The notes under the pieces were generated by a model, which searched no databases, was not told the origin of the DNA, and was given only the letters and a program-made list of their open reading frames with translations. A stretch of 64,000 bases of DNA from Siniperca chuatsi. Lineage: Eukaryota > Chordata > Actinopteri > Centrarchiformes > Sinipercidae. Position numbers and translations under genes: made by a program. The stretch spans positions 16,930,822 through 16,994,821 of the forward strand of contig NC_058055.1 of assembly GCF_020085105.1 (NCBI RefSeq), read 5' to 3'. Positions 41,992 through 51,525 of the stretch are shown here, piece by piece (position 1 is the stretch's first letter; every line of letters begins with the position of its first letter).

Positions 41992-42745
41992 TTTATTAAT
42001 ACACATAGCTACTGTCAGCCAACAGTAAAAACCGAAGGAGAAATCTGTAGACTTGATGAAACGTAAAGACTTTGTCACTGTTTGAAATGCAAACATCAGT
42101 TATCGCTAGTCTATCAAGGCTCTCTAAACCTCTGACCCATTCCTCATGGCACATACAGGATTACAGAGAAAACCCAAATACTATGAAATGTACAGCAATG
42201 AGAGTGAAGCTGCACAAACAAAGGCAGGATGGGAGCAACCATCGCATGAAATGTCTGGGACTGAAATGAGAAGGAAATAAGCATGATTTTAGAAATGTCA
42301 CTATAGGTCTGATATCAATGTAAAAATCTAGGAAACAAACATGAGTGATGTGATACTTCAGTTTCATTCTGGATTTCACATTGCCTGGAAGTACCATTTA
42401 TTTTTGAGATGAGATTACTGCTTTCCCCTTTTTGTGTTGATTTTGAATCCTCTCCCCAAAAAAGAAAAAACGCCCATCCTAATGAAATCATTGCTGGCAT
42501 GAAAGTTTAACTCATCATGGAAACATGTTCCATGAAAATTGCCTAAAAAAATGGCATTGAGTGATGAATATCTGCTTTGAGATTGTTTTGGATTAGGATA
42601 TGGAAGGTTTTGGAGTTGAATTTCTGATATGATGGGATAGCCAACCGCTGGACAAGTAGAATATAGGCAGAATACTGGCAGATGTAGTATTTAGATTGTG
42701 TGTTTATACGTGCATGCATGTATGTTGTTTGTTTTACGATGGGGC
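41992..42745 (-). other. rnf145: rnf145 3' UTR with candidate poly(A) signals
   Basis: Downstream of the rnf145 stop on the minus strand, AATAAA occurs at 42397-42402 and again at 41992-41997. Either could end the transcript; the real end is not determined. Confidence 0.4.
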
Positions 42746-43441
42746 TCAGAGGCTGCATGGAGGAGGAGACTGTTCGTCAGAGGAGGAAGTGGGCTGGTCA
42801 GGCTGTGATGATGGACCAGTGGATGACTCCTGGCTGTCTAGTAGGAAACCTGGGTTTAGCTTAGGGGCGGGCTCAGGTTCAGCAGGGGTCATCTCTGCCT
42901 GGCCCAGTGGCTGTGAAGATGAGTGGTGAGAGCTGGAAGGGGTGGAAGAGTGGGAGAGAGATGCAGGAGAGGGGGGCATGTCCAATGTGTCAGAGGAAGA
43001 GGAGGAAGACGACGAGGGATGATCTGTGGGTGACTGGTTCTTAGATCCCATCACAAGTGGGGAAGGAGAAGAAGAAGAAGGAGAGGAAGATGATGATGGA
43101 GTCTTGACCAGGTGCTGTGGAGCCGAAGGCTCACCGGAGGAGGAGGTTTCTCCAGCTGACATGGAAGGTCCATTATCTCCCTCCTGCTCTCCTGTTCCCT
43201 CCTCCTTACCATCATCTGGAAGTGCACCATTTCTCTGGTTCTTATTAGCTGTGGCTTCTTCCTGCCCTGCAGGGTTCTGATTGGCCGCAGGCGTATCTTG
43301 GTTCGAGACAGTGGTGGTTGGTGATTGGCTCTTGAGTTGAGAGTGACAGAGGGGGCACGTCTCCTGGACATAAAGCCATTTCTTCAGACAGCCAGCGTGG
43401 AAGAAATGACTGCATGGAGTGATCACAGCACTGTTCATGTC
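42746..43441 (-). CDS. rnf145: rnf145 coding exon 11 (RING second half and tail)
   Basis: The acceptor is TTCCTTCCAG. It encodes residues 543-773: the second half of the RING (C552, H554, H557, C560, C571, C574) and a low-complexity Ser/Pro tail ending in PPPCSL. Poly-Ser runs lie at 658-662, 664-667 and 685-692, coded mostly by TCC/TCT. Confidence 0.96.
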   Translation of the reverse strand, partial: DMNSAVITPCSHFFHAGCLKKWLYVQETCPLCHSQLKSQSPTTTVSNQDTPAANQNPAGQEEATANKNQRNGALPDDGKEEGTGEQEGDNGPSMSAGETSSSGEPSAPQHLVKTPSSSSSPSSSSPSPLVMGSKNQSPTDHPSSSSSSSSDTLDMPPSPASLSHSSTPSSSHHSSSQPLGQAEMTPAEPEPAPKLNPGFLLDSQESSTGPSSQPDQPTSSSDEQSPPPCSL

Positions 43442-43473
43442 CTGGAAGGAATGAGCACAACGCACAACGCACA

Positions 43474-43507
<34 letters not shown>

Positions 43508-44761
43508 TTGACATTTCATTTATTTCAAGACCACTTTGATCTATGGAAACATGTATCAAATCAAATTTCACATTAGCCTTGCTTTAACTTGAGGCCTGAA
43601 ATTAATTCTTGGCCATGTACTCTCTTTAGATAAACACAAACACACAAAACCAGTGCATACCTGGTAGCAGATAGCACAGATGTCGTTGTACTGTTCCAGC
43701 TGTGTGTTGCTAGCCGTGGGGAGGCTTTTGATCTTGTTTACAGCATCTCTCCTGAGCAGGAAGCTCTGCCAGCCCAGCTGGGCTCTGAGCCAGACATTAT
43801 AGTACGAATGGACCAGGATGATGGTGCTGCCCATCACACTCCACTCCCCGAATACTGTCTCTGACACACCGTAGCACACCACACACACGGCAACCTGGCA
43901 GGGGAGGAAATCAGCGACAGTGAGGTAGAGATACCTCAATGCTATAGATGCAATACTGTATATCAACAATGCCACTGCCTTTGTCACATGCTACCTTCTG
44001 GTTTGTGCTCCGTCACAATACTGTATACTGTGTGTGTAAGTGTGACACTAACCACAAACTCCAGCAATCTGTAGGTTCCGTTGACACAGTAGATAACTTC
44101 ATCCATGTTCTCTACTGGAGCCTTACGAAACTCCTCCACCATGAAGAGAACGTAGATCAGCAGAGTGCCAAGGACCTGGGTATGACGGAGGAGAGTGTCT
44201 TAGCCTTTTGATGTAATTCAATTCAATAATTAATCACAAAGCATACGTGCTTAAGGATCATCAGGCACAGTAGATAAAAACAGGAGACCTTTTCTTTATA
44301 GGTACTGTATGTTTATGTTCTCTGTGTGTGTGTGAGCTGTCTACTTGTGTGTTACCTGTAGTGAGGTGAGGATGGAGGAGGAGATAATGATGAGAAGCCA
44401 GAAGTCCATGTGGAAGAACTGACAGATCATATAGGCCATGTAGGCTGGAAAGATCAGCAGGAACAGACACAGAGACACCGCTCTGAAGTGCTTCCACAAA
44501 CTCCTGAAGGACAGACAGAGGTGGGAGCAAAAGAGAAGACGGTCAGCTTCATCTGTTCCAATATGGGCATTTTGCCTACACACATTCAGTCAGGGTACTT
44601 TTCTTGTTTTCCAAAGCATTGCCTGCCTTTTGAGGTAATCATAAACAAATAGGTCAACTAGTTTTGACCTTTAACTGTGTTCCCATGCCTAAACACAGAG
44701 TTGGTAGTTTTACTAAGTAGAAATCCATTTTTCATATGTGGCACTCCAGATGTGTTTGAGA

Positions 44762-44797
<36 letters not shown>

Positions 44798-47700
44798 AAA
44801 CACAAAAAAAACAACTAAAATCAAATATATTTATTAATAAAAAATGTGTGGTAAATGTATCTTACTTGTCTCTGGATGCTCCCAGGGCCAGGACTATGGG
44901 GTCAGCTATCTCCAGCATGGACTGCAGGATGGAAGCAACAACAATGAAGAGGATAATGGAGAGGAGGAAGGCTCTGTGGATGACCTGAAGCTCGATGAGG
45001 CCAGTCTGGACAGCAAGGATCAGCAGGGTGATGCCTTCTGTCATCCCCCTGCACAGACAGACAGGAAACAAACATGCATAGTGTTTAAAAAGGTATAGCC
45101 ACATACCAACAGACACCCTCAATGACCCCCCACCCCCCACACACACAGACATTTGCGCTGACTAACCTGTGCATGGTGTTGTCATTCATAAAGGCTCTGT
45201 AACCTTGCAGGTAGAACTTGCAGAGTGTGAGAACTCCCAGAGCAATGAAGGAGACTGTGAAAACCAGACCCAGCAGGGAGTACGGTGTACTACAACATTC
45301 TGCAATACTGAGGACAGGGAGGGAGGAGAGAGCATGGGAGACGAGGAGAAAAAAGGAGTAAAGGATGGTTACAAGACAAGGCAAATAAACACAAAAAAAC
45401 AACAACAACAACAACAGAAAAGCTATTTTCTATTGCAAGTAACTCCACCACAACCTGCTATTAGCTGTTTTAAATGTTTTGATGGAAGAGCATCATGATG
45501 TGACAGGCAATATATGTTGTCATTTATTTCTGCTCACAAGTACAAACCACTGTCCCACTTGTAGGCTACTTTGTTGAGCAGGAAAGAGGGAATACGTTCC
45601 TTTGGGTTGCGTGGAGTTCTTGTGGGATGGTAAGATTATTACATTATGCCATCTGGCTCAGTACCAGATTGGAAAATTTAATTACCAGCATAAAATATGA
45701 TTATTTGCTCAACAAATTCAGAAAATCATAGTCCTGTTTTAGCAAATTGGATTAGACCAGGAGACTTATAATATACTGATCTGGCTCGTATAACTTTAAA
45801 AAGATTCAGTGCAGAAGCCTACATATCATTACCAATGGTACAGGTACGCCTAAGGTAGTGCTGCCACGAGCTTTAGCGCCATCACTCTATCCATAGAATA
45901 CAATGGCTCTAGCCATAGGATGCCGATGTCAGTTGGTCAGTCAGTCCATTCAACAGTTTGTCCCAAGACAAGATATCTCCACAATTACTGGTCAGTTTAC
46001 AGAAAATTTGCTATGAATATTCATGGTCACTTTTGTCTAGTGACACCATCCGGTAAAAATTTAATTTTGATCAACCCTTTGACCCATGATAAAGTATCTC
46101 AAAAACGAATAGCTTGCTTTCCATGAATCTTGCAATATGACTTTTACTACTACTATTGTACTGTATTTTTTTGTATTTTGTCTTACATGATTATGTGTAC
46201 TTTCATAAATATTTAATGAATTATACCAATGTTTTCTATATCCCAGTTTAGTGCCACATACTATATTTTGTATATAGTACATGATATTTATACCTGCATT
46301 TTGTATAGGACTAATGCCACACAAAATATATGAGGCAATAACAAAACAAAAACACACTAGAGAGTCTGTGATGTATAGTCTATGATGTTCCACGCAGTCT
46401 GACCAGTGCTATGGTCTTACCTGGTAAGAAAGAGGAAAAGGAGCCTCTCCCTTGAGGTAGGCTGGTCTCTGGTGCTGAAGTAGGAGTAGATCTGCAAAGC
46501 AAACAGCAGTAGCCAGAAACACATGAAGAGAACCGGAAGGACCAGCTGGTTCCATAGGGACATACCCAAAGCTAGCAGCCCGTACACTTCCACCACCTGG
46601 GGGACAGAGAGAGACAGAAGAGGAGCGATGGATGTAATTGGGACAAAGACAGAATAACATTAATATTACAAGTGAGGAAAATCTCTCAGGACTACTATAG
46701 CTGAAATCCTGTAATGAAAACTGAAAAAGCTTGCAACATTAGGCCACATAACTAGTTTATTACCTGAGCCAGCTCCCTGTAGGCAGTCTTGGCCAGGTTG
46801 TATGGTACCAACAAGTTAGAAGCCAGGAAGTAAATGACCTCCAGGCCTGTGAAGATCATGGAGAACTTATTGATGAAGACGATGGTCTCCAGTGGGACCA
46901 GACACAGTCTGGCCACCAGAGGGAGGAGGTGAGCAGAGAAAAGCCAAATCCTTTTGGTCTGCATCACACAGGAACATAGCGTACACACCACCAGCTGACC
47001 TGAAAGAAGATGAAGCTGTAAGAAGATGTACATACACACATACACGGACATAGATGTGCACACTGTTGCAAATGTGATTTTGGAACAGCTTTTGCTGATG
47101 CACTGATTGTAAATTTCTGTCTAGTTAAGAGCTCAAATAAAATCACCTTCTGAAAATATTTCCCAAAAGTGGTCACAATATGTCAGCTACAAAAGCCAAC
47201 ATTCAAAAAGAATAATTTTGTGAGGACACTTTCATATTTAGTAGCTTTAATCTCCCGCTCAGTATATCTTTGTCACTGTAACCAGTTATTTCGCTTTCTC
47301 AGGCTTTCACTGTGCAGTGAAATCACACTCAGTATGGTCTATTTATAGCATAGGAGACTCCATATATACTCTCCAGTAAGATGAAACCAGGTCTTACGGA
47401 CCCAGGAACATAGCAACTCGTAACATTTTCCATTTCAACATGGCCCAGCTTTCACAGTTCTAGGGATAGTAGTTGGTGATCAGTAAGATTTATGCCAGGT
47501 GATATGACCTTAAAAGGACAGTTCACCCCAAAATAAAAAATACATACAATACATACTTACTTAGTGCTATTTATCCATCTAGATTATTTTTGTGTGAGTT
47601 GCTGAGTTTTGAAGATATCAGCTGTAGAGATGTCTGCATTTTTTTAATATAATGGGACTATATGGCACTCGGCTTGTCGTGCTCAAAGCGCCAAAAAATA

Positions 47701-48987
47701 CATTTGAACAACTCTTTCCAGAAATCATGACCAGGTTACTCAAGATAATTTTTTGTGAGCAGTTTCATGGAGGAACTATTTTCTTTCTACCAATAGTTCC
47801 TACATGAAACTGCTCACAACAAGGCAATTGAGAGACATTGCTGTTGAGTTTTTCAAGTGTATTTTTTTGGCGCCGAGTGCCATATAGTCCCATTATATTA
47901 AAAAAATGCAGACATCTCTACGGTGGATATCTCCAAAACAATCTAGATGGATAAATAGCACTACAGGTAAGAGGAAAAATGTTTTTTTGATTTTGGGATG
48001 AACTGTCCCTTTAAGGGAAGCTTTTTAATACAACCAAGCAATTTTTTTTTTATAAAATACTCTATTAAACCACTAAAGATGCTGATCTTTTTCTACTGCC
48101 CCCTCCAAAGAAAGATTGAGGCACAGACAAGTTATAGAGCTGCAACTCTGGTAAGAGTTCAGTGATTTCCTTAAGGAGGATGGATTCGCGCTGTCACAAA
48201 GACTTGAGTTGAAATAAAATTCACTCACTAGAAAAGTATGGAAAAAGAATTACATAGATCTTCACTTGCAGTGCTGCAATATAGACCTTCCAGATGCATG
48301 GGCAACCATGAAGAAGAGTTGAAAAGAGAGATCAAATTGAAATAGAGGAAGAGTATCCAGTGAGCTCAGAAAGGAGCTGCTGAACTGCTTCCACCTGCCT
48401 ATGTTTGGGTTTGTCATGTACTGTACAAATGTGTCTTCATGCATTCATGTGTGATATTATACCTATGAGTGCAGTGGTGAATCTGTTCATGGAGAGAGGT
48501 TCTAGGTAGACAGGTCCTTCATGGCCAGACTCCAGTTCACTGCGGACATAATCCCTGACAAAGAGAGGTCAAAATGCTCAAGTTACAGGGAAATCTATTG
48601 TGACTTCATATATACCACAACACAAAGATTTCCAGCCCTTCATCTGAACTAGCACAAGGAAAACCCACACTAGCTATTGATATGTTTTGTGGGTAAATGC
48701 CTTGAAAAAGAAACAGTACATTATACCATACAGTGAATGCTCACTAAAGACTACGGTGCCCTTGCAAATCTAACAATGATAACAAGCCATTATAAGTGAC
48801 AATGTGGCATTCATTAATGTTGTATATCTGACAGAATACAATCACCCATACTTGAAATGTCACTGTTACAAGTATACATCAGATTCAGAAATAATATGGG
48901 TACCGGGTGCCATAACAAATATTCTTTATCATTCAAAGCATTCACCAGAGTAACAGAACATGGGAGCTGCATCTCATCATGTCTACT

Positions 48988-49038
<51 letters not shown>

Positions 49039-51457
49039 CTTGACACTTGGTGACCAGCAAACAGCAACAGGGCCGTAAGGACATACAGGTAGAGTTTAAC
49101 CAGGTGCTGACGAGGCAGAGTCAGGAGGACCAAGCTCAGGATGTAACCTGCGAGGTAGTCACACACACACACACACACATACACACAACAGTATGAGACA
49201 ATCAACAAAAACAGCATTAAGTAAAAAGTGACAATACATGCATTATAAATGCATCTCTATTGCTTGCTGTTTGCAGACCATACTGTGCTTTCACAAAAGT
49301 GATTTTATGTGTGTGTGCGCGACAGATGTTTCTTATGTAATTGCAGGGAGCTATTTTTGACAGTCAATCAAACAGTCAGTGCCGCCAATAGGCTTATCGT
49401 ACAACAGTCTACAACCTAAAACAGAGTCCAAAAAACTCCAGTTACTTTGGTTTCACTGCCTCTGTCCCCTTTCATTCTGTCTGTCCACCTACAGCACTCA
49501 TCAGCACATACCAAGCCTAGTGGCTCATTAACCAACTGCAGCCAAGTCTGACAGCACACATGCACAAACACAGACATATTAAAACACACAAAAAAACTCA
49601 ACACTGGGCTTGTCTGTGATCTGAGCTAACCATTTTCTTTTAGCTCAAATTACAGTCTGACCATCAGATCACTGTTACTGTCTTTCAGTGCTTCTGTGTC
49701 ACTGGAAATGCACCTGACTGGCTCCCTATGCTGCAGAGACCTTGTTTTATGTCTTCATGATTGGCTCTGTGGCAATCTGACTCAAGGATCTTTTCCAAGT
49801 AGTATGTTCTGGGATGGTAGCCCACCTCTAAAGGAGGTTGTTGTCCTTTTGTAAATGAATAACACCTGTTAAAAAGGTGTCATTACTTGGATCACATGAT
49901 TAACAGCAGCTGAGAAAAACACAATACAATACACCTGTAAACATATTCGCTAATCAACATTTAAGTGGAAATGACATATCACAAAACTGGCAAGCATCCA
50001 TTTGAAGTTCAATCCAGGGACACAGCTAGAATGAGTGTTTTTAAAGCCACATTTTGTCGCACTGGGGGAATGTTATCACTTCACTGCCTTTACCACTGAC
50101 GTTATGTTTTGGCTAGCTTGTCTGTCTGACTGTCAGCACAATATGTCAACAATGTCAATCAGTTATGGATTTCTGTGAAGTTTGGTGGATGAATGCACTT
50201 TGAGACAAGGAGGAATTGTGGTGGTGAACCATAAGTGGGATTGCTACTATTACAAGACTTGTGTATTCTAGCTTAACTGTACTGCTAAGAGATACAGTTA
50301 CAGACTTGATTCCAGTCATTATTTTAGAAATCAATTTCACTTGCTCCGGTGTAGGTAGGTGAGAAGCCAGTGAGGGATCATGTCCTTGTCACTGCACTAG
50401 TAATTCTTACTACTACGGAACTTGCATTGTTTTCTCCTTGTGAAGCTTTTCACTGGCAGGTAAAATAAAAGTGCATGGGGAATTGGTCAACCCATTATGG
50501 AAGAAAAGTTGGATAACAGTTCAATGTTGAGGAAGGTTGGCAATCCTTTTAGTTTGTTATTTTTCAGTTTTCTTGCTCCAACTAATTATTTTATTTCTGT
50601 TTGACAGAGCTACCTACATACTTGACAATGGTCTCACATTAACTCTGACTGGCACAGCTGACTCACACTGCCACTGCTGGGGCAAGAACCGCACAGCTGG
50701 AGGAGGAAAACTGGTTTCAGGCAGAATCCGTCTTTGTTCTTTTACCCTTGAGTAAATCTGATAGTTTTGGTCAAACTCCACTTGTCGTCATGCCAAACAA
50801 TCCCTCCCGACTGTCCTGAAATCACTACGAAGCATAGCCTCATGGCTTACTGCCTACCGCCATTGTGAGAGCATTTTGAAACTGACAGAGTTGGGTACAG
50901 AGGGCTGACATTGCTGAATGGAAAAAAGGAGAATAGAATCATGCTAATCCAACCAAGTGAGGTAAAATCCTACTGATAAAGCCAGCAGAACAGGGACCAC
51001 TTTAGCTAGGCAAACAGTCCAAACAAATGCCTACTGCAGGTCATGATAACCTAACTGATAACACTAACATACCAACAGCTACAGCCTTTATACATGTGTC
51101 ACATTATCAATAGTGTAAAATGCTATGTAGTGCAGAGTGCTCAATGCATACAATGTGTTTGTTTTACACTAATCCTTTAAGAAGTGTTAACACGGGGGGG
51201 AATGTATTCGTACTGGAACAGGCTGTGTGTGCGTGTGTGTGTGAGTGAGTGAGTGAGAGAGACCAACACTGACCTACGTAGTGCAGGTAGAGTGCCAGGT
51301 ATTTGTACTGGAACAGGGGGTTGTTGGAGAGGCTGGAGCGCTGGATCTTCTGGAAGAAGGAGCTGACATCCCAGCGGTACAGGACATCCAGCAGCATGAT
51401 GCTGGGAACACGCAGACCCACATTGAGCACCGCCTCTACACGGTCCTTCACTGCCAT
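42746..51457 (-). CDS. rnf145: RING finger protein 145, ER membrane E3 ubiquitin ligase
   Basis: RNF145 is a polytopic ER ligase of the TRC8 type, tied in mammals to INSIG binding, SCAP and HMG-CoA-reductase degradation. Eleven coding exons in gene order: 51274-51457, 49039-49147, 48463-48554, 46764-46999, 46421-46596, 45167-45307, 44866-45048, 44356-44503, 44053-44175, 43661-43894, 42746-43441. They close in phase to 773 codons plus stop. Residues 1 to about 510 are hydrophobic TRC8-like membrane domain. The RING-H2 occupies 537-574 (C537, C540, C552, H554, H557, C560, C571, C574). The tail, 575-773, is Ser/Pro/Gln-rich with an eight-Ser run at 685-692, about 110 residues longer than the human tail as I recall it. 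The INSIG-linked YLYF motif reads YLYV (81-84). The start MAVKDRVEAVL matches the family start. It lies head-to-head with ublcp1. Confidence 0.97.
43477..43501. repeat. (CA)n array in short rnf145 intron 10
   Basis: On the gene strand it is a GT array 36 bases upstream of the exon 11 acceptor, in an intron of only 219 bases. Confidence 0.85.
43661..43894 (-). CDS. rnf145: rnf145 coding exon 10
   Basis: The acceptor is CTGCCAG and the donor GTATGC. It encodes residues 465-542: the last membrane segment, HSYYNVWLRAQLGW, RRDAVNKIKSLP, and the first RING cysteines in NDICAICYQ. Phase 0 at both ends. Confidence 0.97.
44053..44175 (-). CDS. rnf145: rnf145 coding exon 9
   Basis: The acceptor is TACCCAG and the donor GTTAGTG. 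It encodes 41 residues (VLGTLLIYVLFMVEEFRKAP ...). Phase 0 at both ends. The family match is clear. Confidence 0.96.
44356..44503 (-). CDS. rnf145: rnf145 coding exon 8
   Basis: The acceptor is TCCTTCAG and the donor GTAACAC. It encodes SLWKHFRAVSLCLFLLIFPA and the following membrane segments to SILTSLQ, residues 374-423. Confidence 0.97.
44504..44865 (-). other. rnf145: rnf145 intron 7 with 31-base poly-A
   Basis: No gene. It contains 31 consecutive A at 44766-44796 followed by A-rich sequence. On the gene strand this is a poly-T tract about 70 bases after the exon 7 donor. Confidence 0.85.
44866..45048 (-). CDS. rnf145: rnf145 coding exon 7
   Basis: The acceptor is TCTGTGCAG and the donor AA|GTAAGAT. 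It encodes GMTEGITLLILAVQTGLIEL through ADPIVLALGASRDK, residues 313-374. Confidence 0.97.
45167..45307 (-). CDS. rnf145: rnf145 coding exon 6
   Basis: The acceptor is TGTCCTCAG and the donor GTTAGTC. It encodes IAECCSTPYSLLGLVFTVSF through GYRAFMNDNTMHR, residues 266-313. Confidence 0.97.
45308..46420 (-). other. rnf145: rnf145 intron 5 with divergent interspersed repeat
   Basis: No gene. A degenerate, opposite-orientation member of the repeat family at 12745 and 14935 appears at about 45840-46090 (GTCAGTTGGTCAGTCAGTCC, TATGAATATTCATGGTCAC). The rest is AT-rich. Confidence 0.6.
46421..46596 (-). CDS. rnf145: rnf145 coding exon 5
   Basis: The acceptor is TCCCCCAG and the donor GTAAGACC. It encodes VVEVYGLLALGMSLWNQLVL through the STRDQP segment to LLFLFLTS, residues 208-266. 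Confidence 0.97.
46764..46999 (-). CDS. rnf145: rnf145 coding exon 4
   Basis: The acceptor is TTCTTTCAG and the donor GTAATAAAC. It encodes QLVVCTLCSCVMQTKRIWLF through NLLVPYNLAKTAYRELAQ, residues 129-207. It is strongly conserved membrane-domain sequence. Confidence 0.97.
47000..48462 (-). other. rnf145: rnf145 intron 3
   Basis: 1.46 kb without a gene. Most of 47509-48015 is a foldback element; the rest is unique AT-rich sequence. Confidence 0.85.
47509..48015. mobile_element. foldback MITE with long terminal inverted repeats
   Basis: The outer ends are TTAAAAGGACAGTTCACCCC and its near complement GGGATGAACTGTCCCTTTAA. Inner arms also pair: ATGTCTGCATTTTTTTAATA with TATTAAAAAAATGCAGACAT, and GTGAGCAGTTTCATG with CATGAAACTGCTCAC around a centre at about 47783. 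The whole unit could fold into one long hairpin. It has no open frame for a transposase. I recognise it as a family common in percomorph introns. Confidence 0.75.
48463..48554 (-). CDS. rnf145: rnf145 coding exon 3
   Basis: The acceptor is TTTGTCAG and the donor GTATAATA. It encodes DYVRSELESGHEGPVYLEPL through SMNRFTTALIG, residues 98-129. Phase 2 in, phase 1 out. Confidence 0.96.
48991..49036. repeat. (GT)n array abutting rnf145 exon 2 donor
   Basis: 46 bases of GT. On the gene strand the intron begins GTACACACAC and continues as CA, so the repeat starts at intron base 3 to 4. Confidence 0.95.
49039..49147 (-). CDS. rnf145: rnf145 coding exon 2 (YLYF-equivalent motif)
   Basis: The acceptor is CCTCGCAG; the donor GTACAC merges with a CA array. 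It encodes residues 62-98, including a membrane segment with LYLYVLTALLLFAGHQVSR. The YLYF motif of mammalian RNF145 reads YLYV here (residues 81-84). Confidence 0.96.
49148..51273 (-). other. rnf145: rnf145 intron 1 of the coding part
   Basis: 2.1 kb, no gene. A possible degenerate dispersed repeat lies at about 50045-50220 (GACGTTATGTTTTGGCTAGC, TCTGTGAAGTTTGGTGGATG), which resembles a common teleost repeat. The rest is unique. Confidence 0.6.
51274..51457 (-). CDS. rnf145: rnf145 coding exon 1
   Basis: Starts at the ATG at 51457 in GGCAATGGC context. The donor is GTAG|GTCAGTG. It encodes MAVKDRVEAVLNVGLRVPSI through LFQYKYLALYLHYV, residues 1-62. Its likely acceptor is TTTCTCTGCAG at 51526-51536, which leaves 68 bases of 5' UTR in the exon. 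Confidence 0.96.
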
Positions 51458-51525
51458 TGCCTCAGTTTAACCTCTGATCGGCAGGCAGAATTGATCACTA
51501 AGACAAGATGTTAACAGTGGGTGCA

